A stretch of 6,146 nt of DNA from Desulfobacterales bacterium (GTDB lineage: Bacteria; Desulfobacterota; DSM-4660; Desulfatiglandales; B25-G16), in the NCBI GenBank assembly GCA_013375335.1, contig JABXJZ010000090.1:1-6146 (forward strand). The letters are read 5' to 3'. Both the position numbers and the translations under genes were made by a program. Positions within the stretch are counted from its first letter, which is position 1. Each line of letters starts with the position of its first letter. The notes below the pieces were generated by a model, which ran no database searches, had not been told where the DNA came from, and worked only from the letters and a program-made list of their open reading frames with translations. Positions 1 through 5,577 of this stretch are shown one piece after another.

Positions 1-3
1 ACT

Positions 4-88
4 GAATCTCGTAACCTGGATAAGGCATGATGGGTGGCCGCCTTCGTGTGGCATACCGGATAAAGGGTAACGATGAGGTACGGGATTC
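4..88. other. Possible structured segment closed by long inverted repeat
   Basis: The arms 4-16 (GAATCTCGTAACC) and 77-88 (GGTACGGGATTC) can pair as 12 base pairs with one G-U wobble and one bulged A. The enclosed 60 bases contain a smaller possible hairpin, GGT-G-GCC pairing with GGC-AT-ACC around 35-55. The interior also carries an imperfect direct repeat built on ACC(T)GGATAA(A)GG at about 14-25 and 55-67. It could be a structured RNA, a transcript end or chance. I do not recognise a known RNA family. Confidence 0.2.
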
Positions 89-433
89 GCCATTAGTGAG
101 AGACTCGCCGAATAAGCAAACTAGAGTTCATAGCAGGATTCTTTATGGATACGTGTGGTCAAAACAAGGGGTGTTATCTATCATATTGTAATTATTAATA
201 TTTCTTAAATGTTCATTTTTTCCTTGACAGGAGCAATATAGTATGTCCCCCTTTTGGCCCCTTTTGTTCTGCTTTCGACTATGCATAGAACATGAATTAA
301 ACCGATCTGTGGCAATTCTGATCATTCTATGTCTCAATCGCAGATCATTAAGCTTGAGAGAACCAGAGGCTAATAGATCGTGGGTTTGTCCTGGTTGAAG
401 GTTACAATCTTTTCCCAACACTTTTCAGGGCTA

Positions 434-451
434 ATAAAGTCCGTACTTTAT
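434..451. promoter_or_regulatory. Operator-like inverted repeat, 7-bp arms
   Basis: ATAAAGT (434-440) and ACTTTAT (445-451) are perfect inverted repeats around the centre CCGT, so the dyad axis falls on a CG step. The 18-bp size and central CG fit binding sites of dimeric sugar regulators such as the LacI family, which often recognise palindromes with a central CG. It lies about 280 bp before the binding-protein gene, which is rather far. No regulator gene is present in the window, so the assignment is inference. Confidence 0.3.
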
Positions 452-493
452 CTCATAAATCGAAGAATATTTCGGAAAATCCCCAGAATCTCC

Positions 494-509
494 AAATATT
501 TAAATATTT
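494..509. promoter_or_regulatory. Perfect 16-bp AT-only palindrome
   Basis: AAATATTTAAATATTT is a perfect palindrome in the AT-rich leader of the transporter operon. A further palindrome GAATATTC sits at 597-604 and an imperfect one, CGAA-N6-TTCG, at 461-474. Together they could form a regulator- or architectural-protein-binding region. AT-only palindromes also arise by chance in AT-rich DNA, so confidence is low. Confidence 0.25.
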
Positions 510-555
510 CTCACGATTTTTGTGTTTTTCTACCGATATTAGCTAATTATTACCG

Positions 556-583
556 TTGCATTTATAAAAAATTGATGGATAAT
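556..583 (+). promoter_or_regulatory. Weak sigma-70-like promoter candidate
   Basis: TTGCAT (556-561) and GATAAT (578-583) are separated by 16 bases. The -10 element matches the TATAAT consensus at five of six positions, while the -35 matches only at TTG. It is correctly oriented, about 150 bp upstream of the solute-binding-protein gene, and lies just downstream of the palindromes at 434-509. AT-rich DNA gives many such matches, so this is only the best candidate I could find. Confidence 0.2.
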
Positions 584-657
584 AGATCTGAGTTTCGAAT
601 ATTCTCAAGGGGGGTGGTAACTTAGAGCTTTCTATTTCGGAGGAGTGAAAGGGGGTG

Positions 658-702
658 ATGACCAAAATAGAGTTTGGATTAATGTCTCTAAAGACCATTT
701 AA
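658..702 (+). CDS. Possible 14-codon leader peptide
   Basis: A short frame reads MTKIEFGLMSLKTI and stops at 700-702, 28 bases before the binding-protein start. A purine-rich GGAGGAG lies at 639-645 and a second GGGGG run at 651-655, so its start is about as well placed for ribosomes as the main gene. The peptide has no run of one amino acid that would suggest classical attenuation and matches nothing I know. It could be translated and couple to the downstream gene, or the purine runs may be coincidental. Confidence 0.2.
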   Translation: MTKIEFGLMSLKTI

Positions 703-713
703 AATCAACAAAG

Positions 714-724
714 AGGAGGGAGGA
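714..724 (+). promoter_or_regulatory. Double Shine-Dalgarno of the binding-protein gene
   Basis: AGGAGG at 714-719 is followed immediately by a second GGGAGGA (718-724), leaving about 6-11 bases to the ATG at 731. This very strong ribosome-binding site fixes 731 as the start rather than the internal ATG codons at residues 11 or 19, and suggests high expression of the binding protein relative to the permeases. Confidence 0.75.
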
Positions 725-730
725 ACGATC

Positions 731-2233
731 ATGTTTGAAAAGGAGAAGTTTGTTAAAGTTATGGTAATCTTGGCTGTTTTGGCCATGATGATTTTCGGGT
801 CTAGCTATGTGCTGGTCCCGCAAGCTAGTGGCCAGAAGCGGTTCGAAGGTGTTGAAATCACTGTGTTTACACAACCGCCGCCGTTTATTGCCAAGCCCGT
901 CCAGATGTTCAGAGCTGACTGGACAAAAAAGACAGGTGGGAAGGTTAAATTGATCACAGCACCTTGGGCAGAGCTATATCCGAAGATGTTCTCCTCATTC
1001 TCCATGGGGGCGAAAAAGTATGATATCATCATCTTCCCAGCGGCCTGGTTGGCGGACTTTGCAGGCAATAACTTTCTGGTTCCTCTGGATGATTTTATCA
1101 AAAAAGACAAACAACTAGGATGGGAAGATATTCTCCCAGTTTACCGGGAAAGAATTTCCTCATATGGAGGCAAGATTTGGGCTGTTCCCATGGATGGTGA
1201 CAACCACATCTTTTACTATCGCCGAGACGCCATAGAGAATTCCGAGTACCAGAAGAAGTTTAAAGCGAAGTATGGATACGAACTTGCACCTCCGAAGACC
1301 TGGAAGCAGCACAGGGATATAGCAGAGTTCTTTAATGGTTGGGATTGGGATGGCGACGGAAGGCCCGAATACGGTATTGTGGAGGCTATGAGGAAGAATG
1401 ACCAAGCATACTGGACATTCTTCTCCCGTGCAGCAGCCTATGTAAGCATACCAGGCCAACCCGGAGGCCTCTTCTTTAACCCTAAGACTATGGAGCCCCT
1501 GATAAACAGCCCTGGTCATGTCAAGGCCCTTGAGGATTGGAAAATGCTGATAGAGCTTGGCGTTCCGGGTGTAATAAATATGGATTCCGGTGAGATACGA
1601 ACCGTGTTTTCTGTGGGAGAGGCGGCTATGGCCATAGACTGGGGAGACATCGGAGTCATGGCAGACACGAGCCCTGAGAGCACGATAAAGGGTAAGTGCG
1701 GCTACACTATCATGCCTGGAACGACCAAAGTCTGGGACTACAAGAAGAAGAAATGGGTAGAATTCCCTCAAGGAAACCAGGCACCCTATCTTGCTTTTGG
1801 GGGTTGGATAGCTTCAATTGATGCTAAGAGCGATCACATTAAAGCAGCCTATGACTTCATCTCCTTTCTGGGTAACCCAAGAAACAGTTACATTAATGTG
1901 ACGACACCCGAGACAGGCTTTAACCCGTGCAGAAAGTCGCATTTCGAGCAATTGGCCGGCTGGTACGGGTATGGATTTGTGCATCCAGGAGATTACCTGG
2001 GGGCCATAGAGGCAACTATTGCACATCCCAACGTCCAACCTGATTTGAGGATTCCTGGTGCAGCTCGCTACTTTGAGGCACTTGATGCACAGCTCGCCAT
2101 GGCGCTCGCAGGCAATAAAACTCCCAAAGAGGCACTGGACGCTGCATACAAAGAATGGGAGCGAATCACTGCAGACCTTGGTAAGGATGCCCAGTTGAAG
2201 GCCTATCGAGCTTCATTAGGGTTACCTAATTAA
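731..2233 (+). CDS. ABC transporter sugar-binding protein (family 1 SBP)
   Basis: This 500-residue protein is the periplasmic solute-binding component of a CUT1-type carbohydrate ABC transporter. It captures sugar and delivers it to the two permeases encoded just downstream. The N-terminus has lysines, a hydrophobic core (about residues 10-28) and a likely signal-peptidase I site near VPQASG/QK at 34; there is no lipobox cysteine. The mature part starts with a beta strand (VEITVFTQPP), then AELYPKMFSSFSMGAKKYDI, the typical alternation of family 1 binding proteins, then GKIWAVPMDGDNHIFYYRRD (147-166), the conserved hinge segment. Residues 202-214 hold a DxDxDG acidic loop often seen in sugar-binding proteins. 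FSVGEAAMAIDWG (293-305) is the typical late SBP motif for a binding-cleft loop. At 500 residues it is longer than the usual 400-450. The substrate cannot be read from the sequence; a pentose or polyol is inferred from the neighbours. Confidence 0.93.
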   Translation: MFEKEKFVKVMVILAVLAMMIFGSSYVLVPQASGQKRFEGVEITVFTQPPPFIAKPVQMFRADWTKKTGGKVKLITAPWAELYPKMFSSFSMGAKKYDIIIFPAAWLADFAGNNFLVPLDDFIKKDKQLGWEDILPVYRERISSYGGKIWAVPMDGDNHIFYYRRDAIENSEYQKKFKAKYGYELAPPKTWKQHRDIAEFFNGWDWDGDGRPEYGIVEAMRKNDQAYWTFFSRAAAYVSIPGQPGGLFFNPKTMEPLINSPGHVKALEDWKMLIELGVPGVINMDSGEIRTVFSVGEAAMAIDWGDIGVMADTSPESTIKGKCGYTIMPGTTKVWDYKKKKWVEFPQGNQAPYLAFGGWIASIDAKSDHIKAAYDFISFLGNPRNSYINVTTPETGFNPCRKSHFEQLAGWYGYGFVHPGDYLGAIEATIAHPNVQPDLRIPGAARYFEALDAQLAMALAGNKTPKEALDAAYKEWERITADLGKDAQLKAYRASLGLPN

Positions 2234-2256
2234 ATACTTAAGCAAAGTGAGCTTCA

Positions 2257-2307
2257 GGCATGTCCCCAGTGACTTGGCATTATCCCCAAAGTTTCTGGGG
2301 ACATGCC
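2257..2307 (+). repeat. Perfect 13-bp hairpin between SBP and permease genes
   Basis: GGCATGTCCCCAG (2257-2269) is the exact reverse complement of CTGGGGACATGCC (2295-2307), enclosing a 25-base loop. No T-run follows, so it is not a canonical intrinsic terminator. The loop itself contains a near copy of the left arm (GGCATTATCCCCA, 2276-2288) that could pair with the same right arm through a smaller stem. Hairpins at this position in sugar-transport operons, for example the REP elements after malE in Escherichia coli, protect the upstream binding-protein mRNA and lower permease expression. The same role is inferred here. The sequence could also be a member of a dispersed palindromic repeat family. 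Confidence 0.8.
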
Positions 2308-2339
2308 ATTCTTAGAGAAAGGTAGTATGGCAATATCGT

Positions 2340-3239
2340 ATGAAGAAGCTATTGAGCTTATTTTCTGGGAAACGGGCAGGTAGATCATTCCTCGCTCCTA
2401 CGGTACTAGTTCTCATCGCTTTAACTACATTCCCCTTTTTGTTCTCCCTTTGGCTAACGCTCAGTAAAGTATCTTTTATTGGTGGTTTAAGCATACATTT
2501 CATTGGGCTCCGTAATTGGGCGAGGCTGTTTGCCGACGAACGCACCTGGAACGCCTTATCGAATACCCTTTTAATCGTAGTGATAGCAGTAACTGTTGAG
2601 TATGTTCTGGGGCTGGGATTAGCTCTACTGCTCAGTAACACAAAGATTAAAGGAAGAAGTTCTTTTAGGGTCTTGTTTCTCACCCCAATGATGCTGGCAC
2701 CCATTGCGGTTGGATATATGGGTCGGATGATGTTCAACTATACTCGCGGGCCGGTCAACCATATATTCCCTTATCTTGGGCTTCCCGCTTTGGGGTGGCT
2801 GACGGATTCAGGGACAGCGATATATTCCATTATCATTATGGATATCTGGCAGTGGACGCCTCTTATGTTCCTCATCTTACTTGCAGGCATAGAGACCATC
2901 CCCTCGGGCTTTTTCGAGGCAGCACGGGTAGACGGCGCCTCCCGCTGGCAACTATTCAGGCACATTATATTCCCTTTGCTCGCGCCTGCATCTGTTGCCG
3001 CTATACTTATCAGGGTTCTCGAGACATTCAAGATAATAGATACCATATATATTATGACTGGTGGTGGCCCTGGTATAAGCACCGAAAGTATGACTTTGTT
3101 CGGGTATAGCCTGGGTTTATCCGCCTTCGATCTGGCATATGGTTCTACAATAGCCTTCAGCTTGTTTATCATGGTCTTAGTAATCTCCATTGTTCTCTTA
3201 TTGATGACGAGACGGTTTCAGGAGCTAACAGTGCAATGA
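2340..3239 (+). CDS. ABC transporter permease, MalF/UgpA type
   Basis: This 299-residue inner-membrane protein is the first of two permease subunits (BPD_transp_1 fold) forming the sugar channel. The first membrane segment spans about residues 17-40, after a short basic cytoplasmic start (MKKLLSLFSGKRAGRS). Further segments lie near 74-98, 109-130, 160-183, 212-232 and 266-289, giving the usual six. The cytoplasmic EAA loop is intact, with EAARVDGAS at 193-201 and the following IIFP at 209-212; it docks onto the ATPase. TGGGPGISTES (240-250) is the characteristic MalF-class loop. ATG 2340 is the only usable start, because the frame is closed by TAG at 2313 with no GTG, TTG or ATG between, yet it lacks a well-spaced Shine-Dalgarno. 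It shares an ATGA overlap with the next permease, implying translational coupling. Confidence 0.95.
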   Translation: MKKLLSLFSGKRAGRSFLAPTVLVLIALTTFPFLFSLWLTLSKVSFIGGLSIHFIGLRNWARLFADERTWNALSNTLLIVVIAVTVEYVLGLGLALLLSNTKIKGRSSFRVLFLTPMMLAPIAVGYMGRMMFNYTRGPVNHIFPYLGLPALGWLTDSGTAIYSIIIMDIWQWTPLMFLILLAGIETIPSGFFEAARVDGASRWQLFRHIIFPLLAPASVAAILIRVLETFKIIDTIYIMTGGGPGISTESMTLFGYSLGLSAFDLAYGSTIAFSLFIMVLVISIVLLLMTRRFQELTVQ

Positions 3240-4099
3240 GAGCAATAGGTAAGGAAAGATTGCTGAAGATTCTTACGTATACATTACTTGTCAGTTGGGG
3301 GATTTTTGCTCTATTTCCCATCTATTGGACGATAACTACCTCCTTCAAGGAAAAATTAGATGTCTTCATGGGTCCAAAATATATTCCCTGGGCGGATTTT
3401 AAACCAGTGCTGAAATGGTGGAAAAGAATATTCACTGTGGAGGTGAGTGAGGTAATTCGACCTTTCAAAAATAGTATAATTATCGCAACCGTTAGCTCGC
3501 TTGTTGCTATGCTACTGGGCACGATGGCAGCTTACGGGCTGACCCGGTTTCGGTTCAAACTTGGACGCCTGGGCAACCAAGATATACTTGTCTGGATAAT
3601 CTCCCAAAGGATGATGCCGCCAATTGTTACTGTGCTGGCACTTTTCTTGATGTTTAAGATAGTCAGTGAGAAATACCTGATTGATAGCCTGCTGGGTATG
3701 ATACTGGTCTATAGCTCATTCAATTTGCCCATAGCAGTGTGGGTGATGCGCAATTTCTTGTCACAAATTCCTTACTCGATCGAAGAGGCAGCTATGGTCG
3801 ACGGCGCCTCGAGAACCCAGATATTTTTCAGAATTATCATACCTATGACGTTGCCCAGCTTGACCGTTACTTTCTTGCTCTGTTTCATCTTCGCCTGGAA
3901 CGAATTCCTGTTTGCCCTGATCCTGACATTTAGTGATGCCAGGACTGTGCCCATATTAATCGCCTCCCAGCATTTTCAGCGGGGACCCCAATGGTGGGAT
4001 ATATCAGCATTATCAACACTGGCTATAGCCCCGGTGATCATAATAGCTCTGAGCCTACAACGCTATCTGGTCAGGGGATTGATACCGATGAGAAAGTAG
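3236..4099 (+). CDS. ABC transporter permease, MalG/UgpE type
   Basis: This 287-residue inner-membrane protein is the second permease subunit and pairs with the product of the preceding gene. The N-terminal membrane segment (about 13-35) ends in FPIYWTITTSFK, the standard MalG-class opening. Other segments fall near 80-102, 116-140, 150-172, 203-228 and 258-278. The EAA loop is present as EEAAMVDGAS at 183-192 with RIIIPMTLPSL after it, and FAWNEFLFAL (219-228) is the usual conserved stretch. The C-terminus reads RYLVRGLIPMRK, shorter and more basic than the common LvrGLtaGAvKG ending. Its start codon overlaps the stop of the upstream permease by 4 bp, with AGGAG at 3220-3224 as ribosome-binding site. 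No ATPase gene follows, so the energising subunit must be encoded elsewhere. Confidence 0.95.
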   Translation: MRAIGKERLLKILTYTLLVSWGIFALFPIYWTITTSFKEKLDVFMGPKYIPWADFKPVLKWWKRIFTVEVSEVIRPFKNSIIIATVSSLVAMLLGTMAAYGLTRFRFKLGRLGNQDILVWIISQRMMPPIVTVLALFLMFKIVSEKYLIDSLLGMILVYSSFNLPIAVWVMRNFLSQIPYSIEEAAMVDGASRTQIFFRIIIPMTLPSLTVTFLLCFIFAWNEFLFALILTFSDARTVPILIASQHFQRGPQWWDISALSTLAIAPVIIIALSLQRYLVRGLIPMRK

Positions 4100-4236
4100 T
4101 GGATAGAGGGATCTGAAAGAGCTGAAGAAGGGTATACTATGCGAGGTGAACCTACTTGCTAGATAATCATACATGCCGAGGCTGCCAACATTCTGATTTA
4201 CATCACGGATGTACCTTCTACGCTTAACTTCCAATC
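4100..4236. other. Convergent spacer with aborted mini-ORF
   Basis: This short gap separates the convergent transporter operon and aldo/keto reductase gene. I see no strong hairpin plus T-run for either strand, so the transcription stop between the operons is not evident. On the plus strand GAAGAAGG (4124-4131) precedes an ATG at 4139 with good spacing, but the frame MRGEPTC stops at 4160-4162. This may be the start of a lost third operon gene or chance. Confidence 0.4.
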
Positions 4237-5247
4237 TCAGCTGTGTTCTCTTTTCCTTGTATACCTTTTGATGAACCGATAAGGATAGGGGAGAGGAATT
4301 TCGCTCGCTGCGTGGATTTTCTCCATTTCCTCATCAGAAAGCTTCCAGCCTATGCAACCCAGATTTTCCCTCAATTGATCTACCGTCCGTGTCCCGAGAA
4401 TCGCCGTCGTAACTCCCTGTTGGTGCAAAAGCCAATTGAGAGCCACTTGTGCAGGAGTTGTTCCCCTCATTTTTCCGATTTCCATGAGAGTATCAATCAC
4501 ACGCCATGTGAGCTCGTTCTCACGCTGTTCTGGTTGATCATCCCACCGATCCCGCCTCCCGACTCTGCTATCGGGCGGTGGGGGCTGGTTCCGCTTGTAC
4601 TTTCCAGTGAGCCATCCACCTGCAAGGGGAGACCAGGCCAAGAAGCCGAGGCCTTCTTCTCTGCATAGAGGGAGGAGCTCCCATTCAGAGCTTCTAACAA
4701 TGAGGCTGTACTCAGCTTGAAGAGAAATGAAAGGTGCCCAATCATGCATCCTGCTTAACATTAATGCTTTCATGAGTTGGGATGCCGTAAAATTTGACGA
4801 ACCAATATAGAGAACCTTCCCGGCACGAACTAAATCATCAAAAGCGATTAGTGTTTCCTCTACTGGGGTTGACATGTCAAAGCAATGGGCTTGATACAGG
4901 TCAATATGATCCGTCTGTAGCCGACGGAGGCTGTCGTCAACAGATTGGAATATATGCTTACGAGATAATCCCGATTCATTGGGACCATCTCCTGTAGGGA
5001 AAAATACCTTTGTGGCAATGATCAATGACTGCCGGTTTCCTCTCGCTTTAAGCCATGAGCCCAGCATCGATTCTGAAACCCCTTGATTATAGCTGTCGGC
5101 CGTATCAAAGAAGTTGCCTCCAGCCTCCACAAATAGGTCTGCCATGGCATGAGCCGTCTTTTCATCAGCACCCCAACCAAATGTCTGGACCCCCATTTCG
5201 AGCTGTGAAACCCTGAGTCCAGTATTTCCAAGAAAACGATACTCCAT
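4237..5247 (-). CDS. Aldo/keto reductase
   Basis: This 336-residue cytoplasmic NAD(P)H-dependent oxidoreductase has the AKR (beta/alpha)8 barrel and interconverts carbonyls and alcohols. The start MEYRFLGNTGLRVS is typical of the family. The catalytic tetrad is complete: D48 in FFDTADSY, Y53, K80 in IIATK and H121 in DLYQAH. The barrel continues with GKVLYIGSSNF (143-153), SLQAEYSLIVR (175-185) and the loop GFLAWSPLAGGWLTGKY (201-217). ILGTRTVDQLRENL (283-296) is the cofactor-phosphate-binding motif. AAGGGGG (5253-5259) sits five bases before the ATG and supports this start. Length and motifs resemble the YajO/Tas-like or potassium-channel-beta-like reductases rather than aldose reductase. 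The natural substrate is unknown; a pentose or polyol is plausible given the adjacent xylulokinase. It lies downstream of the kinase on the same strand but after a 330-bp gap, so it may have its own promoter. Confidence 0.95.
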   Translation of the reverse strand: MEYRFLGNTGLRVSQLEMGVQTFGWGADEKTAHAMADLFVEAGGNFFDTADSYNQGVSESMLGSWLKARGNRQSLIIATKVFFPTGDGPNESGLSRKHIFQSVDDSLRRLQTDHIDLYQAHCFDMSTPVEETLIAFDDLVRAGKVLYIGSSNFTASQLMKALMLSRMHDWAPFISLQAEYSLIVRSSEWELLPLCREEGLGFLAWSPLAGGWLTGKYKRNQPPPPDSRVGRRDRWDDQPEQRENELTWRVIDTLMEIGKMRGTTPAQVALNWLLHQQGVTTAILGTRTVDQLRENLGCIGWKLSDEEMEKIHAASEIPLPYPYRFIKRYTRKREHS

Positions 5248-5252
5248 TTTTT

Positions 5253-5259
5253 CCCCCTT
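5253..5259 (-). promoter_or_regulatory. Ribosome-binding site of the aldo/keto reductase
   Basis: On the minus strand AAGGGGG is followed by five A residues and then ATG at 5247. It is close to the Shine-Dalgarno consensus and fixes the start of the reductase. Confidence 0.75.
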
Positions 5260-5319
5260 GTCTCTTTAGCAAAGATGACACAAGATCGACCTACTAGACG
5301 GTACACGTGACATGTTTGA

Positions 5320-5490
5320 CTACCTCGTTCCTATGCCGAGCTGCGTGGCCGAATTTTGTGTAATGATCCTCGAATCCAGGCCCAGAATATCGGACCAACG
5401 AGGGAATACTTTCATGATAGACGACTGCGTTGTCGTCACACCAATAAAGTATAGGGTAGAAACTGTACGTGGTTTTATTTGTTGCGTCAT
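5320..5490 (-). pseudogene. Truncated shikimate-dehydrogenase-like gene remnant
   Basis: On the minus strand the frame from ATG 5490 reads MTQQIKPRTVSTL, then YFIGVTTTQSSIMKVFPRW (about residues 14-32), then SDILGLDSRI, and ends at 5320. This stretch closely resembles, from memory, the N-terminus of a family of shikimate-dehydrogenase-like NAD(P)-binding oxidoreductases (pattern YFIGVTTgqSsImkvFPrWaeiLGLda), where about 300 residues normally follow. Here the similarity stops after about 40 residues, where the family continues with a GiDlplha-type segment. A different minus frame from 5368 to 5294 (DHYTKFGHAARHRNEVVKHV) hints at a weak continuation through a frameshift, then also stops. The fragment lies between the kinase and the aldo/keto reductase in the same orientation, as an intact gene would. 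It looks like a deletion remnant. The family match is recalled and not searched, and a chance or very small real gene is possible. Confidence 0.5.
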
Positions 5491-5523
5491 TCTGATTACT
5501 CTCATTCTATGCGTGTCCATTCC

Positions 5524-5552
5524 CGCTGGTGAGTATGGTATCTTTTCCAGCG
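5524..5552. other. Short inverted repeat after xylB
   Basis: CGCTGG (5524-5529) and CCAGCG (5547-5552) are 6-bp inverted repeats with a 17-base loop, 25 bases past the kinase stop on the minus strand. A run of four A or T lies in the loop and none follows, so it is not a good intrinsic terminator. It may be a minor mRNA structure. Confidence 0.25.
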
Positions 5553-5577
5553 ACCGGCCTCGTGATGGTCTGAGGCT

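Larger units (their letters stand above)
1..657. other. Long non-coding leader, no recognisable gene
   Basis: I see no supportable protein-coding gene in this stretch. Open frames exist on both strands, but their translations lack recognisable domains, have no convincing ribosome-binding sites and are rich in codons typical of random AT-rich DNA. A minus-strand frame starting at 93 stays open to the left edge for 31 codons and a plus-strand frame ends at 70. Either could be the edge of a neighbouring gene, but neither is recognisable. From about 170 to 600 the DNA is markedly AT-rich, as expected for a regulatory region. Several palindromes in it are listed separately. It most likely holds the promoter and operators of the transporter operon that begins at 731. 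Confidence 0.6.

Noticed and set aside
224..229. A perfect TTGACA -35 hexamer
   Set aside because: At 16-18 bases downstream there is only C/T-rich sequence and no -10-like hexamer, so it is not a convincing promoter.
143..421. A 92-codon minus-strand frame in the AT-rich leader
   Set aside because: The translation shows no domain, membrane or signal pattern, and no good ribosome-binding site precedes it.
380..625. An 81-codon plus-strand frame in the leader
   Set aside because: Composition is that of random AT-rich DNA (many I, F, K, N, Y), it has no ribosome-binding site, and it spans the palindromes.
1160..1771. A 203-codon open frame antisense to the solute-binding-protein gene
   Set aside because: It lies wholly within a confidently identified gene, has no recognisable domain or ribosome-binding site, and reads as a shadow frame.
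2257..2307. Intrinsic terminator between the binding protein and permeases
   Set aside because: The stem is strong but the loop is 25 bases and no T-run follows; the permeases belong to the same operon.
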